Below are positions 10,562 through 17,863 of a DNA stretch of 64,000 bases, piece by piece. The stretch is from JACKBK01 sp963707275 (lineage in GTDB: Bacteria > Chloroflexota > Anaerolineae > JAAEKA01): contig CAVPPH010000006.1 in the NCBI GenBank assembly GCA_963707275.1, positions 1 to 64,000 of the forward strand. The letters are read 5' to 3'. Every line of letters begins with the position of its first letter. The first letter of the stretch is position 1. Position numbers and translations under genes: made by a program. Under the pieces are notes generated by a model. The model did no database searches and was not told the DNA's origin. It worked only from the letters and a program-made list of their open reading frames with translations.

Positions 10562-11708
10562 CTATCGATTCTGGCGCTGGCGGCGCTGCTGGCAGGCTGC
10601 GGCGGCCCGGCCGCCGCGCCGCCGGCAACTTCTGTGCCGCCTACACCGACGTCTGTTCCACCAACGGCGTCACCCACTGCCAGACGACACCAGTTCCCGC
10701 ATCGCCATCGCAGCCTAGCATGGGCAAAGTCACGATAGAGTTGGGCGAAATCACCAGCCAGGCTCTAGCCGGCAACTTGCTCGGCGATCCGACCCACGCG
10801 TAAGTTCTACGTCGTGCTGCCACCCAGCTACGAAACCAGCGACAAGCGGTATCCGGTGGTGTACGTGCTCCCTTGGGGGACTGGGAATCCTACGGAGAAC
10901 GCGTATGCATTCAAAACCGTTCTCGAAGACCTTCTGGAAGATAACAAGACGAGGGAGATGATTGTCGTAGCCCCCGACGGAACTAACAAGCTAGGTGCAA
11001 GTCAATTTCGAAGCTCACCTACTATTGGAGACTACGAGACCTACATCACACAGGAATTGGTTGGCTATGTCGACAGCCACTATCGAACCATTCCGTCACG
11101 TGAGAATCGGGGCCTTGCTGGTTGTTCCAATGGAGGCGACGCAACGATGCGGCTGTCGCTCAAGTTTCCAGACGTATTTGGCGCAGCTTCGGCTTCCGGC
11201 GGCTCGTATGACGAGACACTAGAGCAAAACCGCGCCTCTCCTCGATGAGCTAAAAACTCTGAAGGAGCTTCCAACAGATCCCACTGGGGTTTACCGCTTG
11301 GTCACTACTTCTCCCACGGTAGCATGGTATATCCAAGCGGCTGCAGGAGCAGCACCTAATCAAAGCAATCCACCCCTCTACTTGGACATGCCTTTCCGCA
11401 TAATCGAGGGGAAGGCGGAGATAGCGCAAGAGGTCGCTGGGAAAATTGCAGAGTACGACAGCGCCCGCGAAGCGCAACGCTATGTGCAGCAGCCAATACG
11501 GCTGCGAGGCATCCTGATACAACATGCACTCAAAGATCGCGGCAATCCCACCGACACCGTCCGCGGTTTCGACCGTCTGCTAACCGAGCTGGAAATCGAG
11601 CACCAATACATGGAGATTGACGCAAGTCACTGCGCACATCCCTGGGAGGCGACGACCTTGGAATTCATGTCCGACAACCTGGTCGGCGAGGAGCCAGCGC
11701 AGAACTGA
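10562..11708 (+). CDS. Secreted lipoprotein esterase (esterase D / enterochelin-esterase-like alpha/beta hydrolase), frameshifted, start missing
   Basis: The first bacterial codons after the join read LSILALAALLAGC, a lipoprotein signal with an LAGC lipobox, then a Pro/Thr-rich linker. After a frame change the protein continues VTIELGEITSQALAGNLLGD; after another near 10801 it reads KFYVVLPPSYETSDKRYPVV; after a third near 11236 it continues to the stop. The nucleophile elbow is GLAGCSNGG (GxSxGG), and IDASHCAHPWE near the end could supply the catalytic His. The family hydrolyses esters or thioesters; the substrate is unknown. It shares many blocks with the domain fused to the anti-sigma factor at 43731-44777 (LPPSYxTSDxRYPV, RTxPxxxxRGLAG, ALHHADVFxxV-like). 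The start codon lies beyond the join. Confidence 0.7.
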
Positions 11709-12150
11709 CGGTTGAGGTCGATTCGTCTTCCCGCTGGCCGCAAGCATGATTGTGGCGCGGCCGGGCGGGCTCACGAATTGAGGAATTGGTGGCGGGGTTG
11801 TGACCTATTTCATAGCGCCGCCGCGCGATTAGCGCGATAATATACATGCACGCTCCGCGACGAGGCACGGGGAGGCCGCGGCTACGACACGACATGCCGC
11901 TCTGGCTGTTGAGTCGTGGCCGCTGTGGACGAGGCACAGTGCAGCGCCCTCCTTGCCGGGCCAGCCACGGAACATGCCGGCTTTGACTTGAAGCCCGTTG
12001 AATGGGTCGTTTGAAGACCATGGACGTCGCGGGCCGGGGAGTTCGCAACGACCAGCCGCGCTCATGGCCAGATCACTGGTGGTGACTTGCTGCGCGCCGG
12101 GGGAGCCGACGCAAAGCGAATACGCTGTGCAAACAGCGAGGAGGGCCAAT
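11709..12150. other. Intergenic region, 442 bp
   Basis: GC-rich and without a credible gene. An AT-rich patch after a CGCGATTAGCGCG dyad (about 11823-11850, GATAATATACAT) could be a promoter -10 region for the lipoprotein gene, but no matching -35 box is clear. Nothing else is seen. Confidence 0.3.
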
Positions 12151-13272
12151 ATGTTACCCGTAGATCGTACATCCGTGATCGTCCGACTGATGTCGGGCAT
12201 ATTCATCGCGGCGCTGCTGGGTGCGTGCGCCGCGCCGCCGGTTGCTCCTGTCGCCCCGGCAGCTACACCTGTCCCGCCGACGCCAACACCGGGACCGTTA
12301 GAAATCGCGCAAGCCTACGAAAGCGCCTGGAATCAGTTCGATGCCGACGCCGTCGGCGCCCTGTTTGCTGAGCCTTTCAGCGCCAACTACGGCGGATACG
12401 AAATGACGGACTTGGCAGCCTGGTCGCAAGGATGGCCATACGGCATGGCGAAAGGACTCGGAATGAGGATCAGATTGCACGACTGCCAGGTGGCCGGGGA
12501 CACGATCACCTGCGGCGTGCTATCCGATACCGATTGCTTTGATATGGAGGTTACCGAGGCGCTCACCGTCAAGGATGGCAAGATCACCAGGCTGGTGCAT
12601 CAGGAGTCTGCTGAGGAAAACAGTCAATTCGACGCGTACATGGCTGCCGTTGAGAAATGGGCGGCGGAGCAGGGTGTGGAGGAGTTGCCCACATACCGTG
12701 ACGAAGTTGCCAAGGGCGAGTATGGATACGAATGGGGGGCCGCCTTTGCTGCCCTGTGCAAGCAGTACGAGGTTGCACAGGCGCAAACAGGTGATCCGAC
12801 CGCTGTGGTACAAGCATGGATCGACGCGATCAACAGTGGCGATCTGGACGTCGCGCTGGCGCTCATGACCCCGGACTCAAAGATGTCGGGCGTCTTCACC
12901 GATCCACCGCCCGACGTTCTCGACTGGTTCATCAACGGTACGTTCAGATATGGCGTCCCGGACTGCCAGCCACAAGGCGACCAATTGGCCTGCACGTTCC
13001 CGTTCCGTGACGACGGTTGCATTGCCGCTCACGGCGCTGATGACCTGACCGTCAAGATGGACTTTGCCTTTCAGGACGGGAAGATTCATCGAGTTACGGT
13101 GATGGAAGGCACCGGCAACTGGGCTGGCTATAACGGGTGGCTGGGCGAGATGCTTGCCTGGGCCAGTGCGAATCACGCTGATGAGTTGGCCCAGGTCGAT
13201 TTCCAACACCAGACCAAGGGCGCCGATATCGTCGTCAAGCTGTGCCAGGAGTATGCCGAAACGCTGAAATAG
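12151..13272 (+). CDS. Lipoprotein with two tandem SnoaL/NTF2-like domains
   Basis: Start chosen at 12151 because GAGGAGGG lies 7-13 bases upstream and the N-terminus then forms a signal (VIVRLMSGIFIAALLGAC) with a GAC lipobox Cys, followed by a Pro/Ala/Thr linker. Two related halves follow. The first begins PLEIAQAYESAWNQFDADAV, the second PTAVVQAWIDAINSGDLDVA, each with a middle block CQxxGDxxxC and a later segment xVxxGKIxRxxxxE. This is the pattern of SnoaL/NTF2-like cone folds that bind small hydrophobic ligands. The four paired Cys in C-x(n)-GDxxxC positions suggest disulfides outside the cell. The ligand and role are unknown. The gene stands alone. Confidence 0.65.
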   Translation: MLPVDRTSVIVRLMSGIFIAALLGACAAPPVAPVAPAATPVPPTPTPGPLEIAQAYESAWNQFDADAVGALFAEPFSANYGGYEMTDLAAWSQGWPYGMAKGLGMRIRLHDCQVAGDTITCGVLSDTDCFDMEVTEALTVKDGKITRLVHQESAEENSQFDAYMAAVEKWAAEQGVEELPTYRDEVAKGEYGYEWGAAFAALCKQYEVAQAQTGDPTAVVQAWIDAINSGDLDVALALMTPDSKMSGVFTDPPPDVLDWFINGTFRYGVPDCQPQGDQLACTFPFRDDGCIAAHGADDLTVKMDFAFQDGKIHRVTVMEGTGNWAGYNGWLGEMLAWASANHADELAQVDFQHQTKGADIVVKLCQEYAETLK

Positions 13273-13378
13273 ACGCCGGGTCACGTCTTCAAGTGTTAAG
13301 ACGTAAGATCATTCGTCAACCAGCGGAGTCGAAATTTCTCGGCTCCGCTGGCGCGTTCGCCGGCCAACCCCCTGCCAA

Positions 13379-13407
13379 TTGCCTGCAACTGGCACCTGTG
13401 GTATTCT
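13379..13407 (+). promoter_or_regulatory. Candidate sigma-70 type promoter for the toxin-antitoxin pair
   Basis: TTGCCT at 13379 and TATTCT at 13402 are separated by 17 bp, the ideal spacing for a housekeeping promoter. The antitoxin start is 50 bp downstream, with GGAGG ahead of the ATG. Confidence 0.4.
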
Positions 13408-13456
13408 TGAACCGTCGGGATTAGTATTGTGAATCGATTGCACTCCGGAGGCCGCT

Positions 13457-13702
13457 ATGACGACACTTACATCGGCAGCACCGCTACGGATCACCGAAAT
13501 GTTGGGGATGGCCAAAGACTTCCCAGCAAGGGAGCGCCTGATTCTGGCAAAGTTGTTATTGGATAGCGTAGTATCCGATGAAGCCAATGACGACCTTGAC
13601 TGGCAAGACATGAGCCTGTCCGCGTTCGAGAAGGACTGGGACAATTCCGAAGACGCTATCTACGATAACTGGAGAGAGATATATGGCCTTCCAGCGCGGT
13701 GA
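13457..13702 (+). CDS. Putative antitoxin of a MazF-like module
   Basis: An 81-residue protein preceded by CTCCGGAGG. The central block DFPARERLILAKLLLDSVV and the acidic C-terminal half (DEANDDLDWQDMSLSAFEKD) resemble small antitoxin-like proteins (addiction-module component type) that precede PemK/MazF toxins in Chloroflexota and Cyanobacteria. Such partners wrap and block the toxin and usually repress their own promoter. The gene overlaps the toxin gene by 20 bp in another frame, so expression is coupled with antitoxin first, the usual order. No clear DNA-binding fold is visible in the N-terminal 35 residues. Assignment rests mainly on context. Confidence 0.55.
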   Translation: MTTLTSAAPLRITEMLGMAKDFPARERLILAKLLLDSVVSDEANDDLDWQDMSLSAFEKDWDNSEDAIYDNWREIYGLPAR

Positions 13703-14201
13703 CGTGGTTTTGATTCCCTTTCCGTTCACCGATCTGTCTGCCACCAAGACCCGTCCGGCAGTCGTTGTAAGCAGTGATCTTTACCAGCAAGCGCGCCCGG
13801 AACTGCTCCTTGCCTACGTTTCTTCCCAGATGTCGCAGGCTCATCCAACGCTCGATTACCCACTACTTGATTGGACGGTGGCGGGCCTGCTACGGCCATC
13901 GTTCGTTCGTCCGAAGATCGCAGCCATCGAGCCGGCGTTGATAGCGCACCAGGTTGGGCGACTTTCTCTACGTGACATGCTCGAAGTTGATCGCCGTCTG
14001 CGTCGAGCAATGGCGTTGACCGCCACTGCATTGGTTGACATCGTGGCTGATGTTGATTTCATGGCGCAGCCAGCGGCCATCATTCAGGTTGTGGCCGAGA
14101 AGTCATTGGCAGCTGTTGCCGCTTTTGCGTCGGCCGGTTCGCCAGAGGTCGACGTCCAACGCCTTGGTGATCTGTTGCTGAGTTCCAGCCCAGGCGAATG
14201 A
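13683..14201 (+). CDS. MazF/PemK-family endoribonuclease toxin, long form
   Basis: The N-terminus FQRGDVVLIPFPFTDLSATKTRPAVVVS is the classic PemK/MazF signature: the RGDVVxxxFPFxD strand followed by KxRPAVVVS. These toxins cleave single-stranded mRNA and stop growth. At 172 residues it is longer than most MazF proteins (about 110-120); the extra C-terminal part after DMLEVDRRLRRAMAL is mostly helical and unexplained. The gene overlaps the small acidic protein upstream by 20 bp, so the two form a toxin-antitoxin operon. Within the core the family's conserved serine/threonine region corresponds to LRPSFVRPKIAAIEP. Confidence 0.75.
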   Translation: MAFQRGDVVLIPFPFTDLSATKTRPAVVVSSDLYQQARPELLLAYVSSQMSQAHPTLDYPLLDWTVAGLLRPSFVRPKIAAIEPALIAHQVGRLSLRDMLEVDRRLRRAMALTATALVDIVADVDFMAQPAAIIQVVAEKSLAAVAAFASAGSPEVDVQRLGDLLLSSSPGE

Positions 14202-14443
14202 GGCTGAGGTGTAATACGCCTTATCAAAACAAACCTCTTCGGCAAGCATACGCTTTTTCCCTCAGTTCCTTTTGCCAACCCGTCCATCTTAAGTTAGAAT
14301 CGGGGAGCTTTTCGACCAGCATAACAATCCCAGGCACTTAGGGTTTTCGATTCAGGCGCCGGGCGCTTGGTCTTCGTGACCAGGGTACCACCATAACGAC
14401 GTCAGGTGTCCAGCGACTGAATTGGTTCGAAGGCCGCACTAAC

Positions 14444-14824
14444 ATGAACAGCCAGGACATCCGTACCAGAATCGCCGAGCTGGAAGCCGAGGCCGAGCGC
14501 CAGACGAACAGCAACGGCAGAGACCACAACGAAGACGACCACGACGATCTGTCGTGGGAGTCGCTCTTCGGCGCGTTCGAAGGACCCGGCGTGGACGACT
14601 TCGCTCTCAACGACTGGCTGGCCGAGGGCCTACGTGGCCTGCGGGCCGGCCTGCGCGGCATGGGCGTCAACGACGAGTTCTGGGGTCACATCCACGCCGC
14701 CGAACGCGAAGTGCTGCTGGCCGCCCGCGTCCTGATCGACACCCGACTGGAACGGCTGGAACGCAACGCTCGCGGCAGTGAAAGCACTGACCGCCTGCAA
14801 AACATCGATATCGATTTTGAATGA
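14444..14824 (+). CDS. Hypothetical acidic helical protein
   Basis: A 126-residue frame with no family I recognise. It starts with a predicted helix (IRTRIAELEAEAERQ), then an Asn/His/Asp-rich stretch, then a segment rich in Leu, Arg and Gly (WLAEGLRGLRAGLRGMG) and a second long helix (AAEREVLLAARVLIDTRLER). Composition is soluble and acidic at both ends. Codon use matches the surrounding GC-rich genes, which supports a real gene. It sits alone between the toxin gene and asd; no clear ribosome binding site is visible before 14444. Confidence 0.45.
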   Translation: MNSQDIRTRIAELEAEAERQTNSNGRDHNEDDHDDLSWESLFGAFEGPGVDDFALNDWLAEGLRGLRAGLRGMGVNDEFWGHIHAAEREVLLAARVLIDTRLERLERNARGSESTDRLQNIDIDFE

Positions 14825-14878
14825 AACGTGATCCGGGACCCGGTCACGTTTCCACGTTTCGCCTCGCTGAGTGGCGCG

Positions 14879-14956
14879 GGATTGCTTCATCAGTAGCCTT
14901 CCTCGCAATGACCAGGTGAGTACTCTGTCATTGCGAGGCTCGGCGAAGCAATCTCT
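14879..14956. repeat. Dispersed inverted repeat (GTCATTGCGAG family)
   Basis: Two arms in opposite orientation: GATTGCTTC...CTCGCAATGAC near 14880-14911 and GTCATTGCGAG...GAAGCAATCTC near 14929-14956. The same sequence family recurs at 39761-39843. It lies in the spacer in front of asd. Confidence 0.6.
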
Positions 14957-14979
14957 CCGAATCAGAGATTGTGGAGTTT

Positions 14980-16039
14980 ATGGACAAAGTCAAAGTAGGC
15001 ATACTCGGCGCAACCGGCGCCGTGGGCCAGCGCTTCGTGCAATTGCTGGCCGATCATCCCTGGTTCGAGGTCGCCGCGCTGGGCGCATCCGATCGCTCGG
15101 CCGGCGTGAAATACAGCGAGCGCCGCTGGGTGCTCCAGCCCGACATGCCCGCACCCGTGCGCGACATGGAATTGCGGCTGGGTGAGCCGGACAACTTCCG
15201 CGACTGCCAGGTCATCTTCTCGGCGACGCCCAACGACGTGGCGGCGCGCGTCGAATCCGAGTTCGCTGCGGCCGGCTACTACGTCTTCACCAACGCCGGC
15301 CCACACCGCATGGACGCCGACGTGCCGCTGATGATCACCGACGTCAACCCGGAGCACGCCGCGTTGATCACGCGTTCAGCAGCAGCAGCGCGGCTGGTCT
15401 GGCTTCATCGTCGCCAACGCCAACTGCACCGCGACGCACCTGACCTCAGCGCTCAAGCCGCTCCATGACGCATTTGGCCTGGAGAAGGTCTTTGTGGTCT
15501 CCATGCAGGCCGTCAGCGGCGCGGGCTACCCCGGCGTGTCCACCATGGACATCACCGACAACGTCATCCCCTACATCGGCAACGAGGAACCGAAGCTGGA
15601 GGAGGAGCCGCGCAAGATGCTGGGCCGGCTGGCCGGCGACCACATCGAGTACGCCGACTTCGTCATGAGCGCGCACTGTAACCGCGTCCACGTGCTGGAC
15701 GGGCACATGGAGTGCGTCTCCGTGGCGCTGCGCCGGAAGGCCACGCCGGAAGAAGCCGTTGAGGTCTTTCGCAGCTATCGCAGCCTGCCGCAGGAGATGG
15801 AACTGCCCAGTGCGCCCGACCCGTGTATCGTCGTGCGCGACGAGCCGGATCGCCCACAGACGCGCCTCGACCGCATGACCGGCAACGGCATGGCCACCGT
15901 GGTCGGACGCATCCGCCGCGACCCGATCCTGGACCTGAAGTTCGTCCTGCTGGGCCACAACACCATCCGCGGCGCGGCCGGCGGGTCGGTGCTGAACGCA
16001 GAGTTATTGTTCAAGCAGGGGTATCTAAAATCGTCCTGA
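14980..16039 (+). CDS. asd: Aspartate-semialdehyde dehydrogenase, one frameshift
   Basis: Converts aspartyl phosphate to aspartate semialdehyde with NADPH, the branch point to Lys, Thr and Met. The N-terminal part reads VKVGILGATGAVGQRFVQLL, a dinucleotide fold, and VIFSATPNDVAARVE. After a frame change at about 15375 the protein continues GFIVANANCTATHL, holding the active-site Cys, then VVSMQAVSGAGYPGVSTMDI and SAHCNRVHVLDGH. Length of about 350 residues and these blocks match the archaeal/fungal-type enzyme that also occurs in Chloroflexota. The start at 14980 has GGAG 5 bases upstream; a GTG at 14971 in the same frame is an alternative. The frameshift sits in a CAGCAGCAGCAG run and is probably a sequencing error. 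Confidence 0.88.
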
Positions 16040-16098
16040 TTTTGCCTGCGATTTCGTCCGGCACTATCGCATGCCAGAGTGAAGAGAGACGACTCTGC

Positions 16099-16238
16099 TG
16101 TCATGCTGAACGAGTTGAGCAAGGATCGAACTTTTGCAGCCATCGCCAGTGAAGCATCTCTCTGCGCACGAAACGCGAGACGCTTCACTGGCGATTCGCC
16201 CAAATGCAGATTGTCCGCCAAACTCGTTCAGCGTGACA
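16099..16238. repeat. MITE-like element, 140 bp, nested inverted repeats
   Basis: Outer arms at 16099-16116 and 16221-16238 match at 17 of 18 positions (TGTCATGCTGAACGAGTT against its complement). Inner arms at 16142-16155 and 16182-16195 are perfect (ATCGCCAGTGAAGC). No coding capacity. It is of the widespread TGTCATGCTGAACG repeat type and sits where a partner gene would be expected upstream of the YgiT-type protein. Confidence 0.65.
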
Positions 16239-16271
16239 TGCGCCGGTCTTCAACGAGACGAACGTACAACC

Positions 16272-16523
16272 ATGAACAACGGTAAACAAGAAAACCTGGT
16301 CTGTGACATCTGTGGAAAGCCCGGTGCGAAAGTCAAGTTTGTTTCGCGCAGCTACGGTCAAGGGACCAACTTGCTGGTGATCGAGAAAGTCCCCGTGATA
16401 AGTTGCCCCCACTGCGGCGAGAGCTATCTGACTGCTGAGACACTGCACGAAATCGAGCGCATCAAACTCCAGCGCGAATTCTTTGCAGTCGAACGTCCCG
16501 TACCCGTGGCAGAGTACGCCTAA
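16272..16523 (+). CDS. YgiT-type zinc finger protein (MqsA N-terminal-like)
   Basis: An 83-residue protein with two CxxC pairs, VCDICGKPGA and ISCPHCGESYLTAETLHEIE, which form the zinc site typical of YgiT-type proteins. In toxin-antitoxin systems the family is the antitoxin partner of MqsR or of DUF4258 toxins. This copy ends soon after the zinc domain and lacks the helix-turn-helix domain of full MqsA, so it probably cannot bind DNA itself. Its usual toxin neighbour is absent; the region just upstream holds a 140-bp MITE-like repeat. The start at 16272 gives the expected short lead before the first Cys pair. Confidence 0.7.
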   Translation: MNNGKQENLVCDICGKPGAKVKFVSRSYGQGTNLLVIEKVPVISCPHCGESYLTAETLHEIERIKLQREFFAVERPVPVAEYA

Positions 16524-16581
16524 GCAAGGCAATTCTGATCACCGTTTACCGGTCACTGATTACCGGCTACCGACACCTATC

Positions 16582-17781
16582 ATGCGATACCACGCCACCA
16601 CCACCCTTCACGAACTCTTCGGCGACCTGGTGATTCTGCGCAACCTGACGCCTTTTGACCCGCGGCTGCCCGGCCTGGCCGACGCCTGGCAGGCCATGGG
16701 ACTCGACAGCCCGCGCACGCCGCGCAAACACGAGCCTGAGTACGCACGCGCCTCGGTCTGGTTCGTGCGCCAGGCGCGCGCGCTGGACCTGCCCGGCACT
16801 CCGGTGCGCGAGCTGCTCTTCGTCGGCGACACGGCCATGGCTGACGGCAACGCCTTTCGCAGCCTGGCGCGTGCCGGCGGCTGGCCGGGCTGGTGCTTCA
16901 TCGGCAGCGAAAAGCTGAGCCAGCCGGCTGAGTTTGTCCGGCAGCCTGACAATGTCACCCTGTCCAATCGCTGGGCCGGGCTGGGAGCGTGGCTGGCAAG
17001 CGTGAAAGCTGCCGGCGCGCGCATGGATGCCGGCACCGCGGTCGTCATCGACATGGACAAGACCGCCGTGGCCGCGCGCGGCCGCAACGCCCCGGTGATG
17101 GACGCGGCCCGCATCGAAGGCGTCGAGCGCACCGTGGCGACCTCGCTGGGCGACGCCTACAACCGCGACCTGTTCCTGACCGCGTACAACACGCTCAACG
17201 ACCCGGCCTTTCATCCCTTCACCGCCGACAACCAGGACTACCTGGCCTACATCTGTCTGGTGCTGAACGCCGGGCTGATCGACCTGGATACGCTGATCGC
17301 CGACGTGCAGGCCGGACGCATGAGCAGCTTCCGCCAGTTCATCGACTGGTCCGACACGCAGATCGAACGCGCGCCGGCCGGCCTGCAAGCTATCCACCGC
17401 GACGTCTACACACTGGCGTTGGCCGGCGACCCGACACCTTTCAAGGCGTTCCGCCGCAACGAGTACCTCAGCACCGCAGCCCGCTTCGGCAGCCTGCCGG
17501 TCGATGCGCCGGTGGAGCGGATGCTGGCCGAGCAGGTCTGCATCACCCAGGAGGTGCGCGAGGCGGCGCTGTGGCTGAAGGCGCGCGGCTGCCTGCTGCT
17601 AACCATGTCCGACAAGCCGGACGAAGCGACGATTCCCACACCCGAGCTGGTCGCGCAGGGCTACCTGCCGATCCACCGCCTGCCGACCGCAGCGGTTGGC
17701 GAAAGCATCGCCGCGCGAGTTGGCAAGCCTGTAGCCCGTAGCACGATTTTCCAAATCGTGCGGCTTGGCGAAACACCCTGA
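16582..17781 (+). CDS. HAD-like protein of unknown substrate
   Basis: A 399-residue protein. The most informative block is TAVVIDMDKTAVAARGRN, which matches HAD motif I (DxDxT) with the two Asp spaced for phosphotransfer. A later LKARGCLLLTMSDKPDEATI could be motif II-III (S/T followed by a region used for product handling). HAD enzymes remove phosphate from small molecules. The N-terminal 130 residues (LVILRNLTPFDPRLPGLADA; ELLFVGDTAMADGNAFRSLA) are not part of a standard HAD domain. The start at 16582 follows a tandem ACCGGTTAC-like repeat; there is no strong ribosome site. The last 14 codons are written by a palindrome (17741-17761), so the natural C-terminus was probably replaced. DUF1015 lies downstream. 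Confidence 0.5.
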   Translation: MRYHATTTLHELFGDLVILRNLTPFDPRLPGLADAWQAMGLDSPRTPRKHEPEYARASVWFVRQARALDLPGTPVRELLFVGDTAMADGNAFRSLARAGGWPGWCFIGSEKLSQPAEFVRQPDNVTLSNRWAGLGAWLASVKAAGARMDAGTAVVIDMDKTAVAARGRNAPVMDAARIEGVERTVATSLGDAYNRDLFLTAYNTLNDPAFHPFTADNQDYLAYICLVLNAGLIDLDTLIADVQAGRMSSFRQFIDWSDTQIERAPAGLQAIHRDVYTLALAGDPTPFKAFRRNEYLSTAARFGSLPVDAPVERMLAEQVCITQEVREAALWLKARGCLLLTMSDKPDEATIPTPELVAQGYLPIHRLPTAAVGESIAARVGKPVARSTIFQIVRLGETP

Positions 17782-17804
17782 ACACGATTTGGGAAAATCG
17801 TGTT
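17741..17804. repeat. Two adjacent palindromes of the ATTT-AAAT centre type
   Basis: GCACGATTT-TCC-AAATCGTGC at 17741-17761 and AACACGATTT-GGG-AAAATCGTGTT at 17781-17804 share the arm CACGATTT. The first forms the end of the upstream coding sequence; the second lies in the spacer. They may be outliers of the modular palindrome family described in the findings. Confidence 0.6.
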
Positions 17805-17825
17805 ACAATCACAGAGAGCAACGAA

Positions 17826-17850
17826 GCGGGCATTCCACGCCCGTTTTTCT
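17826..17850 (+). terminator. Rho-independent terminator before DUF1015
   Basis: A short hairpin GCGGGC-ATTCCAC-GCCCG is followed by TTTTTCTTT. It lies only 13 bases ahead of the DUF1015 start codon, so it either ends transcripts from upstream or attenuates DUF1015. Confidence 0.6.
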
Positions 17851-17863
17851 TTGGAGTGATTAC

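Noticed and set aside
11709..12150. Small frames and hairpins before the NTF2-like lipoprotein
   Set aside because: No consistent start, motif or conserved RNA structure could be recognised.
15360..15420. Programmed frameshifting in asd
   Set aside because: No slippery heptamer or downstream pseudoknot is evident, and similar one-base breaks occur in many unrelated genes of the window.
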